Shown in pieces: positions 23,369-32,373 of a DNA stretch of 39,780 nt. Numbering within the stretch: position 1 is the stretch's first letter; each line of letters starts with the position of its first letter. The stretch covers positions 27,537-67,316 of the forward strand of contig NVVD01000007.1 of assembly GCA_002402105.1 (NCBI GenBank), read 5' to 3'. A program made the position numbers and the translations under genes. Source of the DNA: Candidatus Cloacimonadota bacterium. Its GTDB lineage: Bacteria; Muiribacteriota; UBA6191. The notes beneath the pieces were generated by a model that was given only the letters and a program-made list of their open reading frames with translations, was not told the DNA's origin and did no database searches.

Positions 23369-25246
23369 TTAATTATCTGTACAAACAAAAGGTGATACTA
23401 AATCATTTTCAAAAGACACAATATCTTCTTTGATACAGCTACAAACACTTTGTTTTCCTGTCTTTACAGAAGGTAATTGCTTACAGGCGTTTATTTTATT
23501 CATTAAAAGAGTTTCGTCTTGATAAACATTTTCAAAAAACTTCTTTAAATCTTGGGTACTCATATTCTTGCCCTTGATAAATTTTGTATCTACATCAACA
23601 AAAGTACTCCCCATTCTGTCGCCATCTCTTTGAATACGAATAATTGCACTTGTATCTACAGATACAAGGTTTTCTTCTATAATCGCCATTTCTGCATCTG
23701 TTAGAGCATTTTCTATTAATGTAAATTCTTCTGGTTGATATTCTCCAGTATTATCATTTAAAGCGCTAACACCAGTATTTTCTTCAAATTTTATAACTTG
23801 CTTCGCAGCTTTATCACTAGGTATACCAACTTCATCATCTTTTACTTCTTCAACTGCTACTGGCTCTACTGCTGCTTCTTCTACTACTATTTCTACTTCT
23901 TCTGGTTTTTTTTCTGGCGATTCTTTTTCTTTCTTTTCTTTAGCCTCTCGCATAATACGGTCTTCATATTCCGAATCTTCTATTTCTAGTTCTGATTCAC
24001 TTTTTTGGTCTACTTTTTTTTCTTCGTCTTCTGGTTTTCCATAAAAGTCATCTACTTTATTCTCTTCTCTTGGAGTAATTTGAATCGTATCTTCACCTGG
24101 ATAAAAACTTCCTTTTTTTGGTTCTGGGACGTTCGAACCTTCTAAGTTTCCATCTCCACCATTCATTTTATCTAAAATTGATCGTCTATTTTGATCAGAC
24201 TCTTCTGTTGAGAGCTCTTTTTCTAATGCCAATTTAGCTTCTACTCTTTCTGCATTTTCTTTTTCTTTGGCTGCTCTCATAATAGCATCTTCATATTCTT
24301 CGCTATTATTCTGTACATCTGCTTTTGGAGTTTCAGTAGATCCAAATAAATCTGGATTCTCTCCCATCATTCCTCTAACAGCATCATCTAAATTCGCAGG
24401 AGGATTTTCATCAGTTTCACCATTTGAATTTACAGGAGGATTTTCATCAATTTCACCATTTGAATTTGTTTCTTGTTCTTTTGGATCTTCTGGCAATAGT
24501 TCTAAGGGGCTTTGTTCATCTGTCAAAGCCTTTTCTTTCATTTTTTCTCTGTACTTCACACATTCCATAGTTGGAGGCCCTATGAAATCATCTGAACACC
24601 CTGCTGGTGCCTCTGAATCATTTCCTGAGTTTTTTTCACCTTCATTAAATTGCTGAATACATCCAATAGAATCTGCTGTGCCTAAGGGTACCGTCCCGCC
24701 AGTTGCTCCTGCATCATTACACTTTTGCCTATCTGATGGTGAAGTGGTGCCTGGGTCTTCGTCACCATAATCAAAATAATTTACATCACCAGAGTTTGAG
24801 TTCGAATTAGAGTTTTCAGTTAAAACCGAAGGCTCCGTTAAACCATTTCCAAAGTCCAAAGGTTTATCTGAATCATATACCATTCCGTAAGGTCTTAAAA
24901 CATAAGGAGGCTCTGAAGGTTTACTAGACACTCTATTAGACATTATATTTGTCTTTTTTTCATTGTCTCCAATTGTATAACTGCCATCACCTATTTTTAC
25001 TATTTCAAATCTACCATTGTTTGGAACAGGCTGACCATCAACATAAACGTAACGCCCATCAGGATCTGTCAACCAACCCGACTGCTTTTCTTCTTTATCA
25101 TTCAATAAATCGTCAGTTGTTTTTGAAACATTTTGCTCAGGAAGATTTGAGTCCTCCACATCATTATCAGCCATGACTGAACCTTGCAATAGCAACCCAC
25201 TCAAGGCAAATAAAACAAAACTTTTTCTTAAGGATATTTTTAACAT
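23369..25246 (-). CDS. Acidic low-complexity secreted protein (625 aa)
   Basis: The signal peptide is LRKSFVLFALSGLLLQGSVM, cleaved near residue 26 (VMA). The ATG at 25246 follows AGGGGAA. The mature protein is very rich in Glu, Asp, Asn, Ser and Pro. It holds a DGRYVYVDGQPVPNNG motif near residue 63, a tandem GEIDENPPVNSN / GETDENPPAN repeat, and two copies of an EYED-x-IM-R-x-AKEK helix about 110 residues apart. A folded C-terminal domain (about 480-625) contains several Cys (including CSC) and ends in VCTDN. No family is recognised. It is 117 nt downstream of the pilin genes with a weak terminator between, and may be co-expressed with them. A surface or secretion-substrate role is inference. 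Confidence 0.78.
   Translation of the reverse strand: MLKISLRKSFVLFALSGLLLQGSVMADNDVEDSNLPEQNVSKTTDDLLNDKEEKQSGWLTDPDGRYVYVDGQPVPNNGRFEIVKIGDGSYTIGDNEKKTNIMSNRVSSKPSEPPYVLRPYGMVYDSDKPLDFGNGLTEPSVLTENSNSNSNSGDVNYFDYGDEDPGTTSPSDRQKCNDAGATGGTVPLGTADSIGCIQQFNEGEKNSGNDSEAPAGCSDDFIGPPTMECVKYREKMKEKALTDEQSPLELLPEDPKEQETNSNGEIDENPPVNSNGETDENPPANLDDAVRGMMGENPDLFGSTETPKADVQNNSEEYEDAIMRAAKEKENAERVEAKLALEKELSTEESDQNRRSILDKMNGGDGNLEGSNVPEPKKGSFYPGEDTIQITPREENKVDDFYGKPEDEEKKVDQKSESELEIEDSEYEDRIMREAKEKKEKESPEKKPEEVEIVVEEAAVEPVAVEEVKDDEVGIPSDKAAKQVIKFEENTGVSALNDNTGEYQPEEFTLIENALTDAEMAIIEENLVSVDTSAIIRIQRDGDRMGSTFVDVDTKFIKGKNMSTQDLKKFFENVYQDETLLMNKINACKQLPSVKTGKQSVCSCIKEDIVSFENDLVSPFVCTDN
24397..24466 (-). repeat. 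Tandem 36-bp repeat, two copies, inside the acidic secreted protein
   Basis: The 36-bp unit at 24397-24432 is repeated from 24433 to about 24466 with a single G/A difference before the repeat decays. It encodes the 12-residue repeat SNGE(I/T)DENPP. The near-identity suggests a recent slippage duplication. Confidence 0.75.
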
Positions 25247-25280
25247 TAGGTTCCCCTAGTCACAAACTTATTGATCATTA

Positions 25281-25304
25281 TGAAAAAGGCCAATAAACGA
25301 CCTT
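25281..25304 (-). terminator. Weak intrinsic terminator or attenuator after the PilW-like gene
   Basis: The minus-strand RNA has a 6-bp stem AAGGUC / GGCCUU with a 7-nt loop (25286-25304), followed by UUUUUC. It lies 48 nt after the PilW-like stop. The stem is short, so partial read-through into the 625-aa gene is likely. Confidence 0.45.
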
Positions 25305-25351
25305 CTTACCATACTACGATTGAATCTTTCATTTTGTTTCAAAAATAATTT

Positions 25352-25951
25352 TTAAGAGCCCGCAGAAGGAAAAGGATTGGCATTTGGAATCCAAGTAGGA
25401 TCTGCAATTTTTTCATCTGGAATCCTAACTGTTACGACTCCATAGTATTTCATTGCATGATCTAAATCTGATAAACCATTATCTTGAGGGTCATCCATGC
25501 TAAGCTCAATGCTATACATATTAATCTCACCAGGATTAACATACCTTTCACCTTCATAAGTTATACCACTCATTAAAGGCACCATTCTAAAACCTAAGAC
25601 TTTCCCTGAAGCAAAAGTTTTGGGAGTACCCATTGCACCATATAAAATAGAAATTGAGTTGTTTTTAGCATCATAAGAAAAAGTAATTTCTCCATTATCA
25701 GCATCAAAACCCATAAAGCTATTTTCATATGCTCCGCCATCGACATCACTATCAACGTTTTTTAAACCTCTTAAAGCCATTTTCATGTGGTACAAAATAA
25801 TATTTGCCTGCTGAGCTGTTTGAACTTTTCCAGAGAATTGCTCTGAGTTTTTATAAAACCTAGTCAATAAAGTCATAAGTACTATAGAAATTGCCGCAGC
25901 TAAGGTTCCTGCTATCATCACTTCAACTAAAGTAAAAGCCTTCTTTTTCAT
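25352..25951 (-). CDS. PilW/GspJ-like prepilin-type protein
   Basis: A 199-aa protein with a class III prepilin leader: MKKKA, then FTLVEVMIAGTLAAAISIVL, with Glu at position +5 of the mature protein. Prepilin peptidase would cut between Ala5 and Phe6 (Ala instead of the usual Gly at -1). The globular part (about 40-199) is beta-rich, with NSISILYGAMG and DPQDNGLSDLDHAMKYYG, and fits a minor pseudopilin of the PilW/GspJ kind. It starts directly after the stop of the PilV-like gene with no gap, and has AGGGA upstream, so the three pilin-like genes are coupled. Confidence 0.85.
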   Translation of the reverse strand: MKKKAFTLVEVMIAGTLAAAISIVLMTLLTRFYKNSEQFSGKVQTAQQANIILYHMKMALRGLKNVDSDVDGGAYENSFMGFDADNGEITFSYDAKNNSISILYGAMGTPKTFASGKVLGFRMVPLMSGITYEGERYVNPGEINMYSIELSMDDPQDNGLSDLDHAMKYYGVVTVRIPDEKIADPTWIPNANPFPSAGS

Positions 25952-26515
25952 TTATTTCCCTGTGACAACTGTTTTAAGTAAAAAAAATCGATCTCGCCCA
26001 TCTGAGGTTTTCCAAGTAGTTTTTGCCATTACAATACAAAATCTATCATTATTTGAATTACAATCAATATTAACTTCTCTTGTAAAAAATTTTTCTAAAG
26101 GAGGTAAGTGAAGTTTCTTTTTTGTAGGCATATCAGGATTTAAAACTTGCTCAAAAAACATTGAACCTGTATTAGAGCTCTCACTAAGCTCCCATTTTGA
26201 GTTATCAAGGTTTCCTTTATTTTGCATTTTATGCTCTACTCTATTGTATGACATAAAACCTTTTTGTTTACCAGTTAAAATACCATTTTCACAAAGATTG
26301 ATAACTAAATTATAAGGTAAACCCTTAAAAAACTCGATAATTGACGAGGTATGCCCTACTGCTAAAACTTCTCTTTCACCTATTTCAACTCCCCTTGTAC
26401 CTGATGTCATTAAATGATAAACGGGGACAATTCCAAGAGCCATAATCATTGTAGCCATAGCTACCTCTATCATAGTAAAACCAAGCCTATTTAATGATAA
26501 TATTTTCACTAGCAT
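25952..26515 (-). CDS. PilV/GspI-like prepilin-type protein
   Basis: The ATG at 26515 gives a normal prepilin leader: MLVKILSLNRLG, then FTMIEVAMATMIMALGIVPV, with Gly at -1 and Glu at +5. The upstream TTG would make a leader ten residues longer. The start overlaps the stop of the giant pseudopilin gene by 7 nt (26509-26515). The mature protein, about 175 residues, has a Cys pair (NLCENG, NIDCNSNNDRFC). It fits the short GspI/PilV class, which sits next to GspJ and GspK in pseudopilus tips. It should be membrane-anchored until assembled. Confidence 0.83.
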   Translation of the reverse strand: MLVKILSLNRLGFTMIEVAMATMIMALGIVPVYHLMTSGTRGVEIGEREVLAVGHTSSIIEFFKGLPYNLVINLCENGILTGKQKGFMSYNRVEHKMQNKGNLDNSKWELSESSNTGSMFFEQVLNPDMPTKKKLHLPPLEKFFTREVNIDCNSNNDRFCIVMAKTTWKTSDGRDRFFLLKTVVTGK

Positions 26516-29500
26516 CCCTTGTTTAAACTTCCACACATTTCCCAAGTATTAATAAAAGGCTGAAAACTAACCACATAATCTTTATTTTTTAACCCTTTAT
26601 TATAAGTTATAACAGGTTCTCCACTAATATTAGGACTTAATTTATCAACAACCAAATTACCTGATAATGTTTTAAAATTGGGATTAAATGTAGCACCTGT
26701 TTGAATTAAGCTTATATTTTCTAGCTCTGGTCTTGATTTAAGCGTTATTTTTTTAGCAATCAAAACCACTTGACCATCAAACTTTAAATCACCTTTAATT
26801 GTTAATAAGTTTGCTACATGAATAACACCATTTCCTCTTATACTCATATTATTTGGCAATGGTAACTCTAAATTTTTTGTCATACACACAACTGTATTTA
26901 ATTGATTATTTGTTTTTTCAAGACGTTTTATTAGTTCTGCTTGATTTTCAAACTTAAAAATACATCTTCCATCGTATAAAGAATCTAGTTCTACTTCTGC
27001 TAATGAACCTGCTGTCATTTCTTTTACAAAATAATACCCCTTATCAGTTAGCTTTTGTTCTTTGTAAAACTTGAATATATTTCTTTGGACTTCTTCATTC
27101 AATGGCAATGGAGCACCTTTATTTCCTCCCATATATTTATTATTTTGATTACCAACATAACCAATAGCATCTCGTATTTCTGGGATGATATCTTCCATTT
27201 CTTCATCACGAGTTTTGGAGGATTCAACTCCCTTTTTTTGAAAAAATATAGTCTTTAACTCTTTAAAGTAAAATCTTGATGAGTAATTATAAGGTAATAC
27301 CCATGCAGGGTCTGTCATTAAACGACGAAAATAGTCATTAAACATAATTTCAGAACCCCCTCCACCACTATCTACTTGCCGAAGCCCCTTCAAATAATTT
27401 GATTCGCCATCAATAGTTTCTTCTATTTTAGTATCTAAGCCATCAGGGTTTTCTGTTTCAGATAACCAAGGGTCAGGTAAGGTAAAGTAGTGAAGTTTTC
27501 CATCTTTTATACCCCCAGCTTTTGGATTCCATTTTCTCATTTTAATAGCTTTTGATTTAGAAGCAAAAGTACCAGAACCCGTAATCCATGGTTGCTTCAA
27601 TAAATATGCGGGGTTTTTTGTGTCTACTACCATTTCTGTGATTTCTAACCATCTCAAAGCAGCTGATTTTATCATTTTATCGTCATTACCATAGGCATCA
27701 AAGTTTTCTATTGTAGCCTCTGTAACATCTATACTATAATTTAATATGGCCTGATATGAGTTGTAATAAAACATTAACAAAAGCTCTTTATAGTAAGCAC
27801 TCAATTGATTTGCATCATTTGTCCAAGCTAACTTAGAGTTTCTCTCTTTAAATAATTTTGGGAAATTTTTATTAAAGTTTTTAAAAATAGCCTCTATCAT
27901 TGGAGAAACAAAGCGAACAACATTATCTGGCCTAGTACTAGCAATCATACTTGATTCATTGTAAACATTAACTTCTCTTTTTTTTATACCAATCGAAGGA
28001 TCTAAAAAGTTAGGGAATTTTTCATAAAATTTAGAAATTGATGGTACTAAACGACCCATTAAACCGTCTCCAGATACAAAAACCCAAGACCCGTTTATTT
28101 TTTCTGCAGCTTCGTTTGCACCAGGCCAAGCCCAATTCATGCGTTGATCCCATACTTCAATAGGAGCATATCTTGGGTCATTTCTAAAAGATATTTTAGA
28201 TGCCCCTGAAGATTGAGTAATTTTTTCATTAATATACAGTTTATGAGCATGTAACTCTTTATAATTTCCATAAAAATAAATTGGCCCAGCTTGAAATTCA
28301 AAACTTCTTTTTGATTCTTTTTTTCTGCCTGCTGCTTTTCTTTGTTTATATCCTGCAAGCGATAAACACCGCCTATAAACATTACCAAAAACTACAGAAA
28401 AACTATGGTCTTCACCACTACCAAACAGGTGAAAATTATTTGCTGGAATCCTTTTGCCCCTTTCAAAACCAAACTCAGGGTGCTTCTCCCAAGCAGCCGA
28501 ATAACCATAGTCTTTTCTACTTAAATAATAAAAAGGGATTCCGTTAGAAGCTGAATCTTTATACTTTGAACCTTTTTCTGGTGACAGTAATAATTTTACC
28601 TTGTCAATTTGAGATTTATGACTGCTTTTATTAATATCGTCTTTCAATATCAATCTATAATCAGCCGTAAATAATCGATAAAAGTCACTTTCTCCTGGCT
28701 CTCCCCGATATAAATGAAAACTCTCAGAAGCATTTGCTTTACCAGCTGTTAAATTTAAATAAATTTTTTGAGCATCATCCCCACCTGTACCAAGATATAT
28801 ATAACCAACATCTTTAAAGGATTGTTGACTTGATTTTACAGAGGTTAAACTACCGTTATTTAAAGTCAAATAAGAAAAAGAAGGGTTTGTGTTTTTACCA
28901 CCTGTGTATCTATCACCTTCTGAGTTTACATCTAAATTATTGAAGGCTCCTCCAGTATAATTAGCTCCTCCTGAGCTTTGCCCCTTTAGGTTTTTTCCAA
29001 AAAATGTAAAATGACTTACTACTGGCGCTTGTAGTCTAACTCTTTTAAATTCAAAGGTCGTTTTCATTGTTCGGGGGCTTGTTGTTATTTTTTTTGAACT
29101 TTTATTTTTATAAGATATTTTAAGCTCTAAACTAAAAGAAACTGTTAAAATAGCAGTCCCTTTGAATTCTCCCCCAATATTACTCTCATCTATACCAGCT
29201 CTTATCGGAAAGCCACTTTCTTTTTTTAAAACAATAAAAGCTTCCCCAGAAAGCTTTTCTTGTTGCTCTCCAACTAATTTATCGATGAAGTCTTTATAAT
29301 CACCACTCGCACCGCTAACTACTCCTCTATCAATAGAAAATAGTTTTATTTTTTCTGATTCATCTACATTATCTTTAGCCATTTGATCTAATACACCGCC
29401 AAGAGATCCAGAGTCATTTGCTTGGCTTTCAGCTATTTTTTTTGAGATATCTAATAAACCATCTCCCATGGATAAAGAGATTTCATTTGTTTTAAAGCGA

Positions 29501-29631
29501 TAAATTTGTAAAACGCTATTTATTGTGAATTGTCGAAAAGCGAGACCTATAACAAAAATAACTCCCAAAACCATGAAAGCCATCAAAGTCACAGAACCCT
29601 TATGTGAAAAATTGTGAAAGCGATTTATCAT
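26509..29631 (-). CDS. Giant PilX/GspK-like pseudopilin (1040 aa)
   Basis: The ATG at 29631 gives a short basic leader ending in HKG, then the hydrophobic helix SVTLMAFMVLGVIFVIGLAF typical of PilX/GspK-type proteins. Position +5 is Met, not Glu, as in tip pseudopilins of the GspK class. An in-frame GTG 39 nt upstream is less likely. The body is about three times the usual length. It has a Gly/Asn-rich section (about 215-280), a long mixed central region with many Trp and Tyr, and near the C-terminus (about 935-1010) a repetitive beta section (MSIRGNGVIHVANLL, DLKFDGQVVLIAKKITLK) like a small beta-helix. It is the first gene before PilV- and PilW-like genes, a K-I-J-like set. It is probably the tip of a type IV-like pilus carrying an adhesive or binding domain (inference). 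Confidence 0.75.
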   Translation of the reverse strand: MINRFHNFSHKGSVTLMAFMVLGVIFVIGLAFRQFTINSVLQIYRFKTNEISLSMGDGLLDISKKIAESQANDSGSLGGVLDQMAKDNVDESEKIKLFSIDRGVVSGASGDYKDFIDKLVGEQQEKLSGEAFIVLKKESGFPIRAGIDESNIGGEFKGTAILTVSFSLELKISYKNKSSKKITTSPRTMKTTFEFKRVRLQAPVVSHFTFFGKNLKGQSSGGANYTGGAFNNLDVNSEGDRYTGGKNTNPSFSYLTLNNGSLTSVKSSQQSFKDVGYIYLGTGGDDAQKIYLNLTAGKANASESFHLYRGEPGESDFYRLFTADYRLILKDDINKSSHKSQIDKVKLLLSPEKGSKYKDSASNGIPFYYLSRKDYGYSAAWEKHPEFGFERGKRIPANNFHLFGSGEDHSFSVVFGNVYRRCLSLAGYKQRKAAGRKKESKRSFEFQAGPIYFYGNYKELHAHKLYINEKITQSSGASKISFRNDPRYAPIEVWDQRMNWAWPGANEAAEKINGSWVFVSGDGLMGRLVPSISKFYEKFPNFLDPSIGIKKREVNVYNESSMIASTRPDNVVRFVSPMIEAIFKNFNKNFPKLFKERNSKLAWTNDANQLSAYYKELLLMFYYNSYQAILNYSIDVTEATIENFDAYGNDDKMIKSAALRWLEITEMVVDTKNPAYLLKQPWITGSGTFASKSKAIKMRKWNPKAGGIKDGKLHYFTLPDPWLSETENPDGLDTKIEETIDGESNYLKGLRQVDSGGGGSEIMFNDYFRRLMTDPAWVLPYNYSSRFYFKELKTIFFQKKGVESSKTRDEEMEDIIPEIRDAIGYVGNQNNKYMGGNKGAPLPLNEEVQRNIFKFYKEQKLTDKGYYFVKEMTAGSLAEVELDSLYDGRCIFKFENQAELIKRLEKTNNQLNTVVCMTKNLELPLPNNMSIRGNGVIHVANLLTIKGDLKFDGQVVLIAKKITLKSRPELENISLIQTGATFNPNFKTLSGNLVVDKLSPNISGEPVITYNKGLKNKDYVVSFQPFINTWEMCGSLNKGC

Positions 29632-29784
29632 ATATTCTCTGTTTTTAATATTTTTTAAGCCAATAGACACTAAATAATAGCATCTAAAAGTCTAAAATTT
29701 ATCCACAATATATCATACTAAAAACTCTCTGCGTATCTAAAATAGAATTTTTAATCACTTCTATATAAATTAATTTTAAAATAT

Positions 29785-29813
29785 TAGATTATTTGTCTTA
29801 TTGAGTATATAAT
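29785..29813 (+). promoter_or_regulatory. Putative valS promoter
   Basis: The -10 TATAAT lies at 29808-29813, with only a poor -35 (TAGATT, 29785-29790). It is 46 nt before the valS ATG, in the 228-nt divergent gap between valS and the giant pseudopilin gene. The rest of the gap shows no other recognisable element, and I could not pick a promoter for the pseudopilin operon with confidence. Confidence 0.4.
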
Positions 29814-29859
29814 TCCCCACACTTTTATTATCCAAATAATATATCTAATGAGGTAAAAT

Positions 29860-32319
29860 ATGCTACCAAAAAAATACAAACCACAACTCGAAGAAAAAAA
29901 ATGGCAAGACTACTGGAAAGAAAACAACACTTTTGCTTTTGATCACAATTCTGATAAAGAAATCTACTCTATTGATACCCCTCCTCCAACAGTTTCTGGA
30001 GTTCTTCATATTGGTCATGTTTACTCTTATACCCAAGCCGAAATCATTGCAAGATTTCAAAGGATGAAAGGTAAAAATGTCTTTTATCCATTTGGCTTTG
30101 ATGATAACGGATTACCTACTGAAAGATATGTAGAAAAAAAGAAAAAAGTTCGTGGAAATAAAATGAAACGAAGTGAGTTTAATGATTTATGCCGTAGCAC
30201 AGTTGTCGAGCTTGAAGAGCAATTTAAAAACATGTGGACATCACTTGGCTTTTCAGCAGACTGGAATCTAACTTATTCAACAATACAAGATGATTGTCAA
30301 CGTATTTCTCAACGCTCTTTTTTAGATTTACACAAACAAAATTTAGTTGAGCATAGAAATGAGCCAAATATGTGGTGCGTTGAATGCCAAACTGCTATTG
30401 CTCAAGCAGAGTTAGAGTCTATTGATAAAGATTCTACTTTTAATGACTTAAAGTTTTCACTTGAAGACGGTGGTGAAATTATTATTGCTACCACTAGACC
30501 AGAGTTATTACCTTCTTGTGTCTGTATTTTTGTTCACCCTGATGATAGCAGATATAAAAATATTATTGGCAAAAATGCAATTGTACCTATCTTTGGTCAT
30601 AAAGTGCCTATTTTAACAGATGAAAAAGCAGATATAGAAAAAGGTACAGGAGCAGTAATGTGCTGTACTTTTGGTGACAAAACAGATATTGAATGGTTTA
30701 AAAAACACAAACTCCCATTGAGAGTGTCTATTTCCAAATATGGTAAAACAACTGAGCTTGCAGGTGATTTTCAAAATCTCAAAATAAAAGAAGCCCGAAA
30801 ACAAATCATCGAAAAACTCAATGAAACTGGAGTACTGCTAAAAAGTAAATCAATTTCTCACCCCGTAAACACCCATGAAAGATGTGGCACTGATATCGAA
30901 TTTTTATCCACAAAGCAATGGGTTATAAAAGTCATGGATCACAAAGATGACTTATTAAAACTTGCTGATAAAATCAATTGGTATCCTAAATTTATGAAAC
31001 AACGCTATATTCACTGGGTTGAAAACCTTAGTTGGGATTGGTGTATTTCAAGACAAAGATTCTTTGGAGTTCCTTTTCCTATTTGGCACTGTGAAGATTG
31101 TAATACTCAAATAACTCCAGAAGACTCAGAGTTGCCTGTTGACCCAAAAGAAAATAGCCCTAAAAAAGATTGTCCTAAATGTGGTTCTTCAAACCTAGTT
31201 GGAGATTTAAATATTATGGACACTTGGATGACCTCGTCAATGTCACCACAAATTAATTACAAATGGGGAGAAGAAAACTCTTTAGAAAACAAACTTGCCC
31301 CGATGTCTATGAGACCACAAGCACATGATATTATTCGTACTTGGGCATTTTATACCATTGTTAAGTCTTGGTTTCATCAAAAAGATATTCCATGGAAAGA
31401 CATCATGATTTCGGGCCATGTTTTATATAAAAAAGGTGCCAAAATATCTAAAAGTAAAGGTAATGGACCTAGTGGCCCTGAAAAGTTAATTGAGCAATAT
31501 AGTGCTGATGTCATTAGATATTGGACAGCTGGAGCAAAGCTTGGAGCTGATTGCTATTTTGAAGAGCAAGAATTTAAAATTGCAGCCAAACTAGTTACAA
31601 AATTATTTAATGCATCTAAATTCGCTTTAATGCACCTTGATGGTTTTACTACCCCAGATACTAGTAAAATCACTTTTGCTATTGATAAAGGTTTAATCTC
31701 TTTATTACAAAAGGTCTGTAAAAAATCTAACCAATACCTTGAAGAGTACAATTACTCGTTAGCTTTATCTGAAATTGAAAGTTTCTTTTGGGATTTTTGT
31801 GACAACTATATGGAGCTTATGAAGCACAGAGTTTATAACCCTCAAGATCATGGTGAAGGCTCAAAAGAATCTGCTCAAAATGCCCTTTATTTAGTGATTT
31901 TTTCACTCATTCGTCTACTAGCTCCTTTTATTCCACATATCACAGAAGAAATCTATCACGCCTTTTTCAAAGGTATTGAAAAAGTTGATTCGGTTCATTT
32001 ATGTGAGTATCCAAAAGCTAATGATGATTTTATTTCAGATGACGATGAAAAGACTTATTTTGATTCAAAAACATTTGTTGGAGCTATCAGAAAATTTAAA
32101 ACAGAAAATCGCTTAAGCCTAAATACTGAACTTGATACCATTGAGTATATTTCTTCACAGTTTTCATCTATTAAAGGTGGACTCAGTGATGTACAAAGAG
32201 CATCTGGATGTTTAAATCTAAAAGTAGTTGATACTTTAAGTGAAAACTTAAGCTTAATTGAGTTTGAAGAAAAAACTTTAGCTATAGATTATACACCAAA
32301 AGAAGTTGAAACTAATTAA
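29860..32319 (+). CDS. valS: Valine--tRNA ligase (archaeal/Rickettsia-like short type)
   Basis: This enzyme charges tRNA-Val with valine. The class I signatures are HIGH (residues 50-53, in GVLHIGHVYSY) and KISKS (528-532, variant of KMSKS). The PPPTVSG motif, the editing domain with IIATTRPELL and KGTGAVMCCTFGD, and the Zn-type Cys cluster CEDC..CPKC (about 405-440) are also visible. At 819 aa it is shorter than the roughly 950-aa bacterial form. Its N-terminal wording (FYPFGFDDNGLPTERYVEKK) is the archaeal/alphaproteobacterial type known from Rickettsia, suggesting an old horizontal replacement in this lineage. GAGGT precedes the ATG at good spacing. A 147-aa gene follows 54 nt later. Confidence 0.97.
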   Translation: MLPKKYKPQLEEKKWQDYWKENNTFAFDHNSDKEIYSIDTPPPTVSGVLHIGHVYSYTQAEIIARFQRMKGKNVFYPFGFDDNGLPTERYVEKKKKVRGNKMKRSEFNDLCRSTVVELEEQFKNMWTSLGFSADWNLTYSTIQDDCQRISQRSFLDLHKQNLVEHRNEPNMWCVECQTAIAQAELESIDKDSTFNDLKFSLEDGGEIIIATTRPELLPSCVCIFVHPDDSRYKNIIGKNAIVPIFGHKVPILTDEKADIEKGTGAVMCCTFGDKTDIEWFKKHKLPLRVSISKYGKTTELAGDFQNLKIKEARKQIIEKLNETGVLLKSKSISHPVNTHERCGTDIEFLSTKQWVIKVMDHKDDLLKLADKINWYPKFMKQRYIHWVENLSWDWCISRQRFFGVPFPIWHCEDCNTQITPEDSELPVDPKENSPKKDCPKCGSSNLVGDLNIMDTWMTSSMSPQINYKWGEENSLENKLAPMSMRPQAHDIIRTWAFYTIVKSWFHQKDIPWKDIMISGHVLYKKGAKISKSKGNGPSGPEKLIEQYSADVIRYWTAGAKLGADCYFEEQEFKIAAKLVTKLFNASKFALMHLDGFTTPDTSKITFAIDKGLISLLQKVCKKSNQYLEEYNYSLALSEIESFFWDFCDNYMELMKHRVYNPQDHGEGSKESAQNALYLVIFSLIRLLAPFIPHITEEIYHAFFKGIEKVDSVHLCEYPKANDDFISDDDEKTYFDSKTFVGAIRKFKTENRLSLNTELDTIEYISSQFSSIKGGLSDVQRASGCLNLKVVDTLSENLSLIEFEEKTLAIDYTPKEVETN

Positions 32320-32326
32320 GTTTACT

Positions 32327-32348
32327 GAGGCCCTTATTATGGAGCCTC
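32327..32348 (+). terminator. Weak hairpin between valS and the 147-aa gene
   Basis: GAGGC (32327-32331) pairs with GCCTC (32344-32348) across a 12-nt loop, followed by TTCT. The T-tract is poor, so it may be an attenuating hairpin rather than a full terminator. Confidence 0.3.
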
Positions 32349-32373
32349 TTCTACCATCCAAAGAAGAAACAAA

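Noticed and set aside
23798..23989. Plus-strand frame very rich in Phe and Tyr
   Set aside because: It is the antisense of Glu/Lys codons in the 625-aa gene, not a membrane protein.
24267..24656. Plus-strand 129-codon frame opposite the acidic secreted protein
   Set aside because: Its repetitive Ser/Phe composition is the complement of the Glu/Asn repeats on the minus strand; no start signal.
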